From positions 1 to 64,000 of the forward strand of contig JAEZIN010000035.1 of NCBI GenBank assembly GCA_023436585.1: a DNA stretch of 64,000 nucleotides. Direction: 5' to 3'. Below, one piece after another: positions 42,782 through 51,324 of the stretch. Position numbers and translations under genes: made by a program. This stretch comes from Bacillota bacterium (GTDB lineage Bacteria; Bacillota; Clostridia; Christensenellales; Aristaeellaceae). The notes under the pieces are model-generated. The model saw only the letters and a program-made list of their open reading frames with translations. It searched no databases and was not told the origin of the DNA. Position 1 is the first letter of the stretch; the number at the start of each line of letters is the position of its first letter.

Positions 42782-43315
42782 TCAGTCCTGAACGCTGATG
42801 CTGTTGACGATGTCACTGAAGATTTTCAGCTGTTCATCGGGGGTGTTCACCCGATCCAGATAGACGACCATTAAAAATTCCTGGCCGTTTAAGACCAGCA
42901 GGCAGTTCGTTTCGTATACCTGGCCGAACACCTTTGATTTCAGGCGGAAGAGGGAGGAATACCTGCCGCAAAGCTCTATATCAAACTGGTTTAACAGCTC
43001 TGATTTATATTTGTCCGTATCCATCATCGCATGTACCATGCTGGTGAGCATGCGGCGCGCCTCCTCCTCGGACTCAGGGCTCTTTTCTTCCACCGTCTGC
43101 GACAGGGCGTAGGCCAGCCCGTCGTCCGGCTGCCCGGCCTCCCCCGCGTAGTGGAAGGTCGCACCGCTCTCAGTTACCGTGTTCCAGGAGGACGGTATGC
43201 GGTAACGGAAGGAGCCGGCGGTAAATTCGTCTGTCGTTTGTTCGCCTAAGGCGGGCAGGATGCTCAAAACGCACAGGGTCAAAAGGGCAAGGAACAGGCG
43301 GGCCCTTGCTTTCAT
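42782..43315 (-). CDS. Secreted ~177-residue protein, tandem member 4 (PsbP/DcrB-like)
   Basis: 177 residues, first gene of the array in transcription order. Signal peptide ends ALG. Opens TDEFTAGSFRYRIPSSWNT and ends LKIFSDIVNSISVQD. The region upstream (43316-43508) is AT-rich and holds the divergent start region of the DUF3784-like gene; I see no certain promoter. Confidence 0.75.
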   Translation of the reverse strand: MKARARLFLALLTLCVLSILPALGEQTTDEFTAGSFRYRIPSSWNTVTESGATFHYAGEAGQPDDGLAYALSQTVEEKSPESEEEARRMLTSMVHAMMDTDKYKSELLNQFDIELCGRYSSLFRLKSKVFGQVYETNCLLVLNGQEFLMVVYLDRVNTPDEQLKIFSDIVNSISVQD

Positions 43316-43508
43316 GCGTTATCCTCCTTGGGTTTTATATTGTCAGTTTAGCATGAATTTTGGAATATATCCAGTATTTTGCATGGATGCCGGTTTCCAA
43401 ATCTTTGCCTTCATGATATGATGGAGGAAGAAGGATGTGTGCAGTTGCCGGTATTAACGGCAGCATTGCAAGTTTATATGTAAGGAGGCGGTTTTCCTGG
43501 AGGCGGGG

Positions 43509-43799
43509 ATGTGGTTTGTTTGGGGCGTGGTTGTTTTGTTTGCGGTGATGGGTGTGGCAATCCTTTTGGGCAAGGGCGATTTTATGGTTTTCGGCAAAAG
43601 GACGAACAGGGAAGGATACCATATACGCCGCGTGCGCCTGATATACGGCATCGGTATTTTGCTCATTGCCGCCTGGGTTACCGCGTTTGGCCTTTTTGGC
43701 AGGCAGTTTCCGCAGGGCTTAAGGTCGTGGGCGGGTGCCATTTCGGCTGTGGCGCTGCTTGGAATGGCCATATTGAAGGAAACGGTGTGCAGGAAATAG
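43509..43799 (+). CDS. DUF3784-like small membrane protein
   Basis: 96 residues, GGAGGCGGGG just before the ATG. Three helices: residues 1-20, 44-64, 72-90. LGKGDFMVFGKRTNREGY at 21-38 resembles the G-K-G-x-x-x-x-A-G-Y-N-T loop of DUF3784 with the usual Tyr-Asn replaced. Function unknown. Transcribed divergently from the secreted array and ends before a bidirectional terminator. Confidence 0.6.
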   Translation: MWFVWGVVVLFAVMGVAILLGKGDFMVFGKRTNREGYHIRRVRLIYGIGILLIAAWVTAFGLFGRQFPQGLRSWAGAISAVALLGMAILKETVCRK

Positions 43800-43861
43800 G
43801 GAAGTTAAGGGGCGGCGGCAGGCACTGGGTGTGCAATGCGTTTAACCTTTTGACACGCAAT

Positions 43862-43889
43862 GGGGAGGGGGCGGAATCGCCCCCTCCCC
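43862..43889. terminator. Bidirectional terminator hairpin
   Basis: Perfect 12-base-pair stem GGGGAGGGGGCG / CGCCCCCTCCCC with loop GAAT, then GCTTTT on the forward side. It lies between the convergent DUF3784-like gene and the Cys-rich gene and can serve both. Confidence 0.75.
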
Positions 43890-43897
43890 GCTTTTGG

Positions 43898-44173
43898 TCA
43901 GCAGCAGCAAGGAGATTGACAGCCGCACCTATGATCCTGGCACGGGTCGCAGCACGGGTTTTCGCAACGGTCACAGCAGGGTTCACAGCAGGGTTGACAG
44001 CAAGGCTGCCAGCAGGGCTGCCAGCAGGGCTGACAGCAAGGCTGCCAGCAGGATTCCATGCTATAGCCCCAGGATTGCGGATAATAGCCCAGGCGCTGAT
44101 CCATATAATAGCCGGATGGATCATAAGAAGGGTACATACTGTACGCCCGGAGATAGGAATAATACTCATCCAT
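43898..44173 (-). CDS. Cys-rich coat-like protein
   Basis: 91 residues from the ATG ending at 44173, with GGAGG 9 bases before. N-terminal half is Tyr-rich (DEYYSYLRAYSMYPSY). From residue 45 a 12-base tandem repeat encodes C-W/C-Q/E-P-C units; 22 of the last 47 residues are Cys, and the protein ends in CCC. Similar low-complexity Cys/Tyr proteins cross-link spore coats or exosporium in Clostridia and Bacilli. The repeat can expand or contract by slippage. Neighbouring LysM and collagen-like genes support a spore-surface role. Confidence 0.65.
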   Translation of the reverse strand: MDEYYSYLRAYSMYPSYDPSGYYMDQRLGYYPQSWGYSMESCWQPCCQPCWQPCWQPCCQPCCEPCCDRCENPCCDPCQDHRCGCQSPCCC

Positions 44174-44743
44174 AAATGGTTTCCTCCACATGTGCAAAAT
44201 AGGCGCCCATTCTAGTATATGACAGGCCTTTTCACGCGGTGTGGGGGCGGGGCTCAAGGTGGCTTGCCGCCATGTACGCAGCGCAATTCTTGCAGGCCGG
44301 TTTGGTATTTTCCGGTTGACGCGGCGGCCATGCGGGATGTACGGCCACCATTACCGTAACGGCCAACGGCGGGGCGAAGGCCATATGCGCGGTGACGGTG
44401 AAGTAGGAAACGGGGACGGAATAGGGTGAATTGCGGGGAGGGAGCTTTTGAAGAAGTGTCCTTCCCGCGCGCTGCCCCGAAAGCTTTGGGATCATTACTT
44501 CAAATGCTGTTTCTTGACTTAAGCAACAGGCTGGCAGGAAGGCAGGGCATAAGAAGGCTGTGCTGATGGATAGCACACCTCCTTTCTAGGAAAACCCCTG
44601 GCAGAGCCATCCCCTCAAGGGAAAGCCTTGGATGCGCAATCCACCGAACGTTCCTTGAACAGATCATAAGGGCCGCGGCATCATATTTTCTGAAAAAGTG
44701 TGCTTTTATTAGAACCAGGGAGAAATCCTTCCGGTATTTTTTG
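44174..44743. other. Non-coding stretch with decayed hairpin
   Basis: 570 bases with no supported gene. A degenerate family F element (GGGAGGGAGCTTTTGAAGAAG ... CCTTCCCGC, then CCCCGAAAGCTTTGGG) lies at 44434-44492. Antisense frames here have no binding sites. The TerS promoter begins at its right end. Confidence 0.4.
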
Positions 44744-44781
44744 TATAATGGGCATGAACGGATAAGAACAAGTGTTCTTAT
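44744..44781 (+). promoter_or_regulatory. TerS promoter with LexA-like palindrome
   Basis: TATAAT at 44744-44749 preceded by TTCCGGT (44729-44735). A perfect 20-base inverted repeat, 44762-44781, has core GAAC-AAGT-GTTC, which fits the GAAC-N4-GTTC LexA site reported for Clostridia. It begins 13 bases after the -10 box, so binding would block transcription of TerS. Confidence 0.65.
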
Positions 44782-44811
44782 ATCCGGTATCGGAAAAGAG
44801 GTGATGCACGC

Positions 44812-45282
44812 TTGCCCTTATCGGAACGCAAGCTGCGCTTTGTGGACGCTTATTTAACGGACCCCTGCGCCGGCCGCGCGGCCAAGGCCGCCGGCTACTG
44901 CGGCGACTATGGCCGCAAGCTTTTAAAGCAAAAGGAGGTGGCCGCCTGTATTCGCGACCGCGCTGACCTTTTGGCCACGGAGCGCATCGCCACACCCACG
45001 GAAATACTCGAGCTGCTCACCAAGATCATCCGCCGCGACGACGCCATGTGCGATTTTGAGGTGGTGAAAACCAAAACCCGCCTGGAACGCCTGGACGAGC
45101 ACGGCAAAAAGGTGGTACAGGACCAGGAAGCCCAGGAGCTCGTGAAAATTCCGCCCTCCCTGCGCGATGTGATGAAGGCCGCCGAGGACGTCATCGACCG
45201 CTGGGATAAGTACCTCACCGCCGCCGGAGCATCGGAGGGCGGCGTGGTGGAAATCCCCGCCGTGATGAACGAGGAGGAGTAG
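44812..45282 (+). CDS. terS: Phage terminase small subunit
   Basis: 156 residues from a TTG (AGAGGTGAT 6 bases upstream). N-terminal helix-turn-helix LSERKLRFVDAYLTDPCAGR followed by AAKAAGY, the hallmark of Terminase_2 type small subunits that recognise the packaging site. Central helical oligomerisation region with a charged hairpin (KTRLERLDEHGKKVVQ), and a C-terminal acidic tail. Normally directly upstream of TerL; here TerL is 12.1 kb away. A family F hairpin follows. Confidence 0.88.
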   Translation: MPLSERKLRFVDAYLTDPCAGRAAKAAGYCGDYGRKLLKQKEVAACIRDRADLLATERIATPTEILELLTKIIRRDDAMCDFEVVKTKTRLERLDEHGKKVVQDQEAQELVKIPPSLRDVMKAAEDVIDRWDKYLTAAGASEGGVVEIPAVMNEEE

Positions 45283-45308
45283 GGACCGGGACTGTTTTTA
45301 CGGGAGGG

Positions 45309-45371
45309 CTTGGCGGGAAGGACACTTTTTGAAAAAAGTGTCCTTCCCGCACCCATCCCGAAAAACTTCAT
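45309..45371 (+). repeat. Family F 3'-end hairpin element after TerS
   Basis: GCGGGAAGGACACTTT / AAAGTGTCCTTCCCGC perfect stem, then ACCCATCCCG and AAAAACTTCATG. It follows TerS by 26 bases in the same polarity. Confidence 0.75.
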
Positions 45372-45397
45372 GTATGGGAATATAAATGCAACGTGCC

Positions 45398-45422
45398 GTA
45401 GGGCGGGGGCTTGCTCCCGCCG
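45398..45422 (+). repeat. Family G palindrome (GTAGGGCGGGGGC...)
   Basis: GTAGGGCGGGGGCTTGCTCC then CGCCG: inverted repeat GGCGGG-N8-CCCGCC. Same element at 47363-47387 and, inside a phage reading frame, 62143-62167; a half copy is at 62348-62363. Confidence 0.65.
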
Positions 45423-45539
45423 TTGTTTATATGGATTGGCTTTTGCCATGTGGTTGAATCCATTGGTTATACGAAACGGCGGGAGCCGCTCTAAATTGGT
45501 GAATAGATTGATTTTGATCATCGAATAAATATTAATAAT

Positions 45540-45600
45540 ATCAGAAGTTTTCTCGGGTGGGCGCGGGAGGGGCCTCTTTTTCAAAAGAGGCCCCTCCCGC
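45540..45600 (-). repeat. Family F 3'-end hairpin element
   Basis: Reverse strand: GCGGGAGGGGCCTC / GAGGCCCCTCCCGC perfect stem, TTTTGAAAAA loop, CCCACCCGAGAAAACTTCTG. It lies 30 bases after the secreted protein at 45631-47127, and is inverted relative to the copy at 45309. Confidence 0.75.
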
Positions 45601-45630
45601 ATGCATCCCCGGATACCGCCCCGCCGTCCC

Positions 45631-47127
45631 TCAGCCGTTGCCGGGGCCGTAGACCACCAGGCGGATGATGCCCGATTCGGCGTAGATATAGCCGGTGAAG
45701 CCGCTGTCGTTGGTATCCATGGGCAACAGGTCGATCTGCCACTGGGGCGTTTCGTAGTCCACCCGAAAGGTGAGGTGAGGCCGCATGGTTTTCAGGTCGT
45801 TAATGGAAATATCGGTATAGGTTTTTGTGATGTAGGTAAGCAGGATGCGCATTGCATCCGTGTAAGGGATCGCGCCTTCGCCGGGCAGGCCCTGGGTGCG
45901 GCTGTTTTCCACCGCCTTCTTTTGAAGATTCCAGGCATCGGAATACATGTAGGTATTGGTCCAATCTGCGATAAGCTGCTCCACATCTTCGCTGCGATCC
46001 GCCGTGTGATCCTTGGGCAGGGCGATTTTCCGCAGGATGGTGTGGGGTTTTTCCATCACATCGATGCCGTAGGCGGCCAGGAGAATTCCATTCGGTCCAG
46101 GATGCAGGCTGAAATTCATGATTTTACCGATATTGCCCGTGGTGGCGGTCCATTCATCGGTGATGGCGCCGGTAAGATCGGTCAGGAGAAGCTTTACTTC
46201 CGCGCGGAACTGGGATTCCACGCAGGCCAGCACATAGCCGCCGTCGGTTTCCAGTATGGCCTGCATGTCGCTTTCTTTTTTATCGCCGATGCGGTAGTCC
46301 GTTTGAAAGACGAGGCCGGTCTCGTCATACTTTGCGATAAAGCTGGTACCATAGGCGCTTGCCGTGCCGGGGTTGGCCCTTATGCCAAACGTGTTGCCGC
46401 AGACGACAACGCTGTTATCGGACGCGGCCACGCCGCCCGTGAATTCCGCCCGGTTCGCGCTTAGATGCTTCCACTTTACATTCCCGTCAAAGTCGAATTT
46501 CACCACCACGCCCACGGGGTAGTCGCTGGTCTTGATGATGTGGGTGCCGTAGGCGATATAGCCATCCCTGGTCAGAAGGCAACCGGTTAAAAACCAGGGC
46601 TCATCATACGTCTTTTCCCAAATCAGGCCGGTTTGTATGTCCAGCTTCCGGATGGTGAAGTTCTTGATTCCCATTTTGGCAAACTCCAAAAAGCCTGTTT
46701 CGGCGGGGTAGATGCCGGTGATGTTGTAGGGTTCGGTGACCTCCCTGAGGACGTTGCCGTACTGAATTACGGACAGGACGGACCTGGGCGAATCCGCACT
46801 GACGTAGCGCACGGCGATGTACTTGTCGTTGTTAAGGGGCACGGCGGTGCGGAACTGGCTCATGTGGTTCATATCATCCTTGCTCTGTATGGCCCACTTG
46901 ATCTGCCCGTTTTCGTCGGCGCAGATGAGGGTCGCCTCGGCGTTATTGAGACTACCAATGGAGCTGAAAAACAGGTATTCACCCGGCCGGAACGTCTGGC
47001 ACTTGAACATGTCATAGCCGCCGGTATAGTAGACCTCGTGCAGGTCCGCGCTTTCCGCCTGGGCGGCTGGCAGGCAGGGGATCAAAAGCCACAGCACAAG
47101 GAATAGGGGCAGAATGCGTTTGGGCAT
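45631..47127 (-). CDS. Secreted beta-propeller protein
   Basis: 498 residues from the ATG ending at 47127, with GGGAGGT before it. Signal peptide ends AQA. Strand-turn units with Trp and Gly (GQIKWAIQSK, IWEKTYDEPWFLTG, GNVKWKHLSANRAEFTGG, VVVCGNTFGI, YGTSFIAKYDETG) resemble PQQ/Kelch-like blades as in exported proteins that carry the DUF5050-like or PQQ motif. C-terminal 120 residues form a separate alpha/beta domain. Lies between TerS and the collagen-like genes on the opposite strand to the phage genes. Confidence 0.7.
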   Translation of the reverse strand: MPKRILPLFLVLWLLIPCLPAAQAESADLHEVYYTGGYDMFKCQTFRPGEYLFFSSIGSLNNAEATLICADENGQIKWAIQSKDDMNHMSQFRTAVPLNNDKYIAVRYVSADSPRSVLSVIQYGNVLREVTEPYNITGIYPAETGFLEFAKMGIKNFTIRKLDIQTGLIWEKTYDEPWFLTGCLLTRDGYIAYGTHIIKTSDYPVGVVVKFDFDGNVKWKHLSANRAEFTGGVAASDNSVVVCGNTFGIRANPGTASAYGTSFIAKYDETGLVFQTDYRIGDKKESDMQAILETDGGYVLACVESQFRAEVKLLLTDLTGAITDEWTATTGNIGKIMNFSLHPGPNGILLAAYGIDVMEKPHTILRKIALPKDHTADRSEDVEQLIADWTNTYMYSDAWNLQKKAVENSRTQGLPGEGAIPYTDAMRILLTYITKTYTDISINDLKTMRPHLTFRVDYETPQWQIDLLPMDTNDSGFTGYIYAESGIIRLVVYGPGNG

Positions 47128-47446
47128 GAGGATACCTCCCCGTCGCGTGTTTTTGGTTATGTCTATTGTAGCAACGAAGAAGATATGGAATTTCATGCCG
47201 TTGATAGGAAAATTTACTAGATTTGTGGGGGTCGTGTGAAGGATGGCCGGATGGGGGCTATTCTGTATGGATGAGCAGGACGGCGGGCATGGAAAAGAAA
47301 TGGCGGGGAAGGGCCTGCACAAAGGGGAATGGAGGAATTACGGTTCAGGAGGCAAACAAAAGCGGCGGGAGCAAGCCCCCGCCCTACGGGTGCGGATTGC
47401 GACGGTGGAAGGGAATACGCCAGCTTTATAAGGCTTATTATGCTAT

Positions 47447-47510
47447 TGAAGTTTTCTGAGGGTGGGTCCGGGAGGGGCTTCTTTTTCAAAAGAAACCCCT
47501 CCCGCAATCT
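47447..47510 (-). repeat. Family F element, with a family G palindrome just upstream
   Basis: Reverse strand: TGCGGGAGGGGTTTC / GAAGCCCCTCCCG stem with TTTTGAAAAA loop, then GACCCACCCTCAGAAAACTT. It is directly beyond the stop of the collagen-like gene at 47513. The family G palindrome is at 47363-47387. No gene in 47128-47512. Confidence 0.75.
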
Positions 47511-47512
47511 CC

Positions 47513-49195
47513 TCACCGGAACAAAATCAGAGCCTGGTTTTGGCCCGTGCGCTTCAGCACCCTGTACCCCGTGTGCGCGGCGGTGGCGATACCGCCCATG
47601 CCGGGGCGGCAGTAGCCGCCGGGGATTAAGGATCCGTCATCCCGCACGAGGACGGCGCCCAGGAGCCCCACCTTCACCCATTCCGGGCGGTTTTCCCTGG
47701 GGATATACGCCCTGTTGGTATCGAAGGTGCGGTCCATGGCGGGCTGCCTTTGCACATGGGAGGGCACGATCACGTTCCCCTGTTTGTCGGTTAAATCGGG
47801 CACGGTGACATCCTCATACACGATGCCGCCCCACTCGTCGGTTTGATATTTGTGCTTCCAGCGCAGATCGCCCGAGCCGGCCACGAAGCCGGGGGTGCGG
47901 CTTACAACACCCAGCACATACTCGTCATACGCCTGGGCAATGCGGACCTTATCGCCGCAGCCGGCGAAGGTGACAAAATAGCCCGGCTCGATGGGCTGGC
48001 CGGATTCCGTTTCGTACATTTCAGCGTAATCCGCGCCGCCGGCGTGCCAGGCGACATCGATATAGGCATTGCCGTTATACAGTATTTTGGCGGCCAGGCC
48101 CGGCCCTGTAAAGAAACCGCCGTTGCCCAGGAACCAGGAAAACGGGGTATCCGCCTGGCCATTGAAGCCCATGATGTGAACGCCGTTTAAGTTGTTGTCG
48201 CTGTTGTTGTAGCCTTCCACGTGGGATACGAAGCCGCCGGCCGATGCGCCCCAGCCTTCCGCGTGGGCTCCCTCGCCGCTGGCTGTGGTGAATATGCCTT
48301 CGGCATGGCTGGCCTCTCCGGAGGCGGTGGTTTCAAAGCCCTCGGCGTGGCTTTCATCCCCGGAGGCAACGGTGCGGTTGCCCTCTGAATGGCTGGCCTC
48401 CCCGGAGGCTAAGGTGGAAAGGCCTTCGGCGTGGGCATAGAAGCCGGACGCCGTGCTGCCGCCCTCGGCGTGGGCGGCATCGCCGGAAGCAACGGAGGTG
48501 TTGCCTTCGGCATGGGAGGCAAAGCCTGTGCTTTGTGTGTCATAGCCCTCGGCATGGCTGACGCCGCCGGAGGCAGTCGCCCTTATGCCCTGGGCAAAGG
48601 AGTTGTCGCCGGAGGCGACGGAGTCCGCGCCGATGGCAAAGGCGTTGATGCCCATTTGATAATCGCCGCGTACATTGATGCCCCGGACCGCGCCGGCCGC
48701 GTTTCCGTTTACAAGGTTGGTCAGGCCGCCGCCGGGACCGGTAGGTCCGGTAGCACCTGTAGCGCCGGTGGCGCCGGTAGCTCCAGTGGCGCCCGTAGCC
48801 CCGGTAGCGCCGGCAGGTCCTGTAGGCCCGGTGGGACCTGTGGGTCCGGTGGGGCCGGGACGGCAGCAGGGTTCGGGCCTGGGCGGGCAGGGATGAGGTC
48901 CGGGCGGATAGGGTTCAGGCTTGGGCGGATATGGGTCGGGCCTTGGCCTGCAGCTTTCACAGCGCGGATCGTGGCGCGGGTCAAAACGCGGGTCATAGTG
49001 TGGATCGCCGCGCGGGTCATTGCGTGGATCATTGCGTGGGTCGAAGCGCGGGCCGAAGCCCGGATCGTAGTCTGATTCGCTTCGCGGATCGTTTCGGGGG
49101 TCGTTGCGCGGGTCATAACGCGGATCGTTTCGTGGGTCGTAGCCCGGGTCGTTCCGGGGGTCTTGGGGAAGGAAGTATTTATCTCTACCGTACAT
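47513..49195 (-). CDS. Collagen-like surface protein with YadA-type head and Peptidase_G2 end, paralogue 1
   Basis: 560 residues from the ATG ending at 49195 (GGAGG upstream). Residues about 12-80 are Asp-Pro-Arg-Asn repeats, then a Pro-rich stretch. Residues about 118-160 are Gly-x-Thr/Pro collagen repeats. Residues about 180-350 are 14-residue SHAEG repeats (YadA-like left-handed roll). The last 200 residues contain GADYAEMYETESGQPI, the Peptidase_G2/intramolecular chaperone signature of phage tail spikes and exosporium proteins, which self-cleaves after folding. No signal peptide: expected for a mother-cell-assembled spore surface fibre. Confidence 0.85.
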   Translation of the reverse strand: MYGRDKYFLPQDPRNDPGYDPRNDPRYDPRNDPRNDPRSESDYDPGFGPRFDPRNDPRNDPRGDPHYDPRFDPRHDPRCESCRPRPDPYPPKPEPYPPGPHPCPPRPEPCCRPGPTGPTGPTGPTGPAGATGATGATGATGATGATGATGPTGPGGGLTNLVNGNAAGAVRGINVRGDYQMGINAFAIGADSVASGDNSFAQGIRATASGGVSHAEGYDTQSTGFASHAEGNTSVASGDAAHAEGGSTASGFYAHAEGLSTLASGEASHSEGNRTVASGDESHAEGFETTASGEASHAEGIFTTASGEGAHAEGWGASAGGFVSHVEGYNNSDNNLNGVHIMGFNGQADTPFSWFLGNGGFFTGPGLAAKILYNGNAYIDVAWHAGGADYAEMYETESGQPIEPGYFVTFAGCGDKVRIAQAYDEYVLGVVSRTPGFVAGSGDLRWKHKYQTDEWGGIVYEDVTVPDLTDKQGNVIVPSHVQRQPAMDRTFDTNRAYIPRENRPEWVKVGLLGAVLVRDDGSLIPGGYCRPGMGGIATAAHTGYRVLKRTGQNQALILFR

Positions 49196-49459
49196 ACGGA
49201 TTCCTCCAATGTTAAGTGGGGCCCTTTTGCAGTATATGTGTGGGGGGAAGGGGGGGTGTAGAAAAACAGGTGAAGACATGCCTGCATATTGCCGTGCGTC
49301 TGGTTATCTAGCATCGGTTTCCATGTATGATGGCGGTTTTTACTGGGTAAGTCAGGCAGCGCAAGCGTGGATTTGGATGGGCAGGCCCGAGGGGAAAGGG
49401 ACGAATGCGTCTTTCCACCATCCGGGAAGACGGTATGGCCCAAGCTTATTGGACAATGG

Positions 49460-49488
49460 AAAAAGGCCGGAAACGCACGCTCCCGGCC
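49460..49488 (-). terminator. Rho-independent terminator
   Basis: On the reverse strand GGCCGGGA and TTTCCGGCC form the stem followed by TTTTT. Ends the two-gene DUF6232 unit upstream. The rest of 49196-49566 holds the 5' region of the collagen-like gene and no other gene. Confidence 0.7.
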
Positions 49489-49566
49489 CATTGAAAAAAT
49501 AATGATCATGTGGGTTTGCTATTTGTGAGGGATGTGGATGCGATCACCGTCATTGCCCGAGGCTGC

Positions 49567-49920
49567 TCACCCTCCCAACAATTTTGCCAGCAGAGTCCCC
49601 AATGTATTGGCGGAGAGGGCTGTTATAAATGAGATTCCTTCCTGGCCGATCCGCTTTGCAAGGCCGGAAAGCTTGTTTTGATCCTTCTTGGCGATTGCCT
49701 GTTTTGCTTCAAGCAATTCCTGCCGCATGCTCAAAAACAACGGAGATTGTATCCTTTGGATGGTCGCGTTGATTTCAAGCTGCATTTTTTCCCAATCAAT
49801 TTCATCGGTGTTGTTGGCTGTGGGTTGCTGAACAATCGCAGTTGTTACGCTGCCATGGCCTGAAACCACGATTCCATTTACATGATTGATGGAATTGTCC
49901 TGATGATTTACTTTCAACAA
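49567..49920 (-). CDS. Small soluble protein co-transcribed with the DUF6232-like gene
   Basis: 117 residues, starting 14 bases after its upstream partner. N-terminus DNSINHVNGIVVSGHGSV has the same spacing as the C-terminal DNSIRDVHGAVVTGGQVG of the partner, so both share a short repeat-like motif. After it comes a helix-rich C-terminus (INATIQRIQSPLFLSMRQEL). Resembles small NxGxVxGxG-motif proteins that accompany effector-associated domains. Function unknown; possibly they interact through this motif. Confidence 0.6.
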   Translation of the reverse strand: MLKVNHQDNSINHVNGIVVSGHGSVTTAIVQQPTANNTDEIDWEKMQLEINATIQRIQSPLFLSMRQELLEAKQAIAKKDQNKLSGLAKRIGQEGISFITALSANTLGTLLAKLLGG

Positions 49921-49934
49921 TTACAACCCTCCCG

Positions 49935-50438
49935 TTACGCACCCATGGTTGTTAAGTTTCCCACCTGCCCGCCGGTGACAACAGCGCCATGAACATCCCG
50001 GATGCTGTTATCGGTGAAATTGACCACAATATCTTCCTTATACAACCCGGCAATCACTTTCCCCAGCACATTGGCAACTTCTCTGAGGAAAGTCATATCG
50101 GATGAGGCATAGATGGCGCTGGAGCCGGAGTTCATATCCAGAAACAATCCGTATTTGTTATCATTGTTTTTATTGTAGATATATGCGCCGGTGATGAAAG
50201 CGACAACCAGAAAGAGGAAGCCAAGAACGCTGCTTCGCAGAATGAAGCACAAAACGGCAAGTGCTGTGATGACGACGGCAGACATATACGACCGCTGCGG
50301 CAACCGGCCCACGCGAACTTGCGAGATGTTGGCGATTTGGATGAATGCGTTTTCCGTGTTGAAAAGGTTGCCGAGAATCCTTAGTGTCCCATTATCGAAG
50401 ACAGTGTCCTTGGATCCGCCACCAATGATGTTTGCCAT
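49935..50438 (-). CDS. DUF6232-like membrane protein
   Basis: 167 residues from the ATG ending at 50438 (GAGGGTA upstream). Cytoplasmic N-terminus with IGGGSKDTVFDNGTLRI, two helices (about 53-85), then a beta-rich cytoplasmic domain (YGLFLDMNSGSSAIYASSD). The last 25 residues carry the DNSIRDVHGAVVTGGQVG motif shared with the downstream protein. DUF6232 proteins resemble PH-fold membrane proteins. The two genes form one operon that ends at the terminator at 49460. Confidence 0.6.
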   Translation of the reverse strand: MANIIGGGSKDTVFDNGTLRILGNLFNTENAFIQIANISQVRVGRLPQRSYMSAVVITALAVLCFILRSSVLGFLFLVVAFITGAYIYNKNNDNKYGLFLDMNSGSSAIYASSDMTFLREVANVLGKVIAGLYKEDIVVNFTDNSIRDVHGAVVTGGQVGNLTTMGA

Positions 50439-50773
50439 GCAAATACCCTCCCCACTCAAATTGATTTGTCGCGTGTGAAATGTAAAAATAAAGGAATATT
50501 TGTAAATAATATACTTCGTTTGCGGGTGGATGTCAACATGCATTTAGGCGGCGAATGCTTTTGTTCAGTTCAGTCTTTTTTATGGATTGGGGAGTTTTAT
50601 CCAATGCGGGTCCGATTACTGTATATGATTAATGGGGCGGTGTGAGGGGCCCGGTGCGGCGATTTTTGTAACCAACCGCAAGGAACGGTATAGGATGAAA
50701 TGGGAAGGTATTTGCCATGCATAAGAGTGAATGGCAAATGGCTTTCCAAGAAAAACAAAGGAGAAATGGAAGC
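50439..50773. other. Non-coding stretch between divergent genes
   Basis: Divergent 5' regions of the DUF6232-like gene and the ferritin-like gene. AT-rich to about 50600. No certain promoter boxes; TGTATATGATTAAT at 50615-50628 is a possible -10 area. Confidence 0.3.
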
Positions 50774-51262
50774 ATGAGTGATATGTGTGCGAATTACCGG
50801 GAGCAGCTGGAGGAATCCATGCAGGATGAGATATGCGACGCCGGTTTTTATGCGCAGATCGCCAATGAGGCGCCAAACAACATCCTTCGTGAGCTGGTAA
50901 CAAGCATTGTCGGCGATGAGTATGGCCACGCGCGGCTGCAGGCCTCTTTATTGGGGATATGCCCTCCTCCGATCTCTGCTCCGCCGGACTGCCCATCGGC
51001 AAGCGGATGCTTTGAGGATGACGTTGAAACCGCCATACAGGGGGAGCTGGGCGCTATCCGGCGGTATTCCCAGCTTGCCATGTGCGCCCCGACGTATGAG
51101 ATCCGTTATTTGCTGACCTCCATTCTGGGCGACGAGTATGCCCACGCAAGAATCTGGACTGCCATGCTGCAGGCGCAGGATTTGTGCCGCAACGGCTGCC
51201 GGTATGATCAAACCAGCGGATACAAGAACGGTCCCGGCAACTGGTACGGCATGCCGCAGTAA
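50774..51262 (+). CDS. Ferritin-like (rubrerythrin-fold) protein
   Basis: 162 residues from the ATG at 50774 (AAAGGAG 10 bases upstream). Two tandem helix-pair units each ending in a di-metal style motif: GDEYGHARL and GDEYAHARI, preceded by ESMQDEICDAGFYAQI and AIQGELGAIRRYSQL. These Glu/His spacings fit a four-helix ferritin-like fold binding two metal ions. Clostridia use such proteins in oxygen defence or in the spore coat (CotJC-like). Located amid spore-surface type genes. Confidence 0.8.
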   Translation: MSDMCANYREQLEESMQDEICDAGFYAQIANEAPNNILRELVTSIVGDEYGHARLQASLLGICPPPISAPPDCPSASGCFEDDVETAIQGELGAIRRYSQLAMCAPTYEIRYLLTSILGDEYAHARIWTAMLQAQDLCRNGCRYDQTSGYKNGPGNWYGMPQ

Positions 51263-51324
51263 CGCTTATGTTTGATGCCCCGGATTTGAACATGCGCTTT
51301 GCAACATGTCCCGGCAAATGAGAA

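Noticed and set aside
44232..44576. 114-codon reverse frame with FTVTAHMAFAPPLAVTV-type sequence
   Set aside because: Looks like an antisense translation artefact of a Gly/Thr-rich coding type; no ribosome binding site, and a family F hairpin lies in it.
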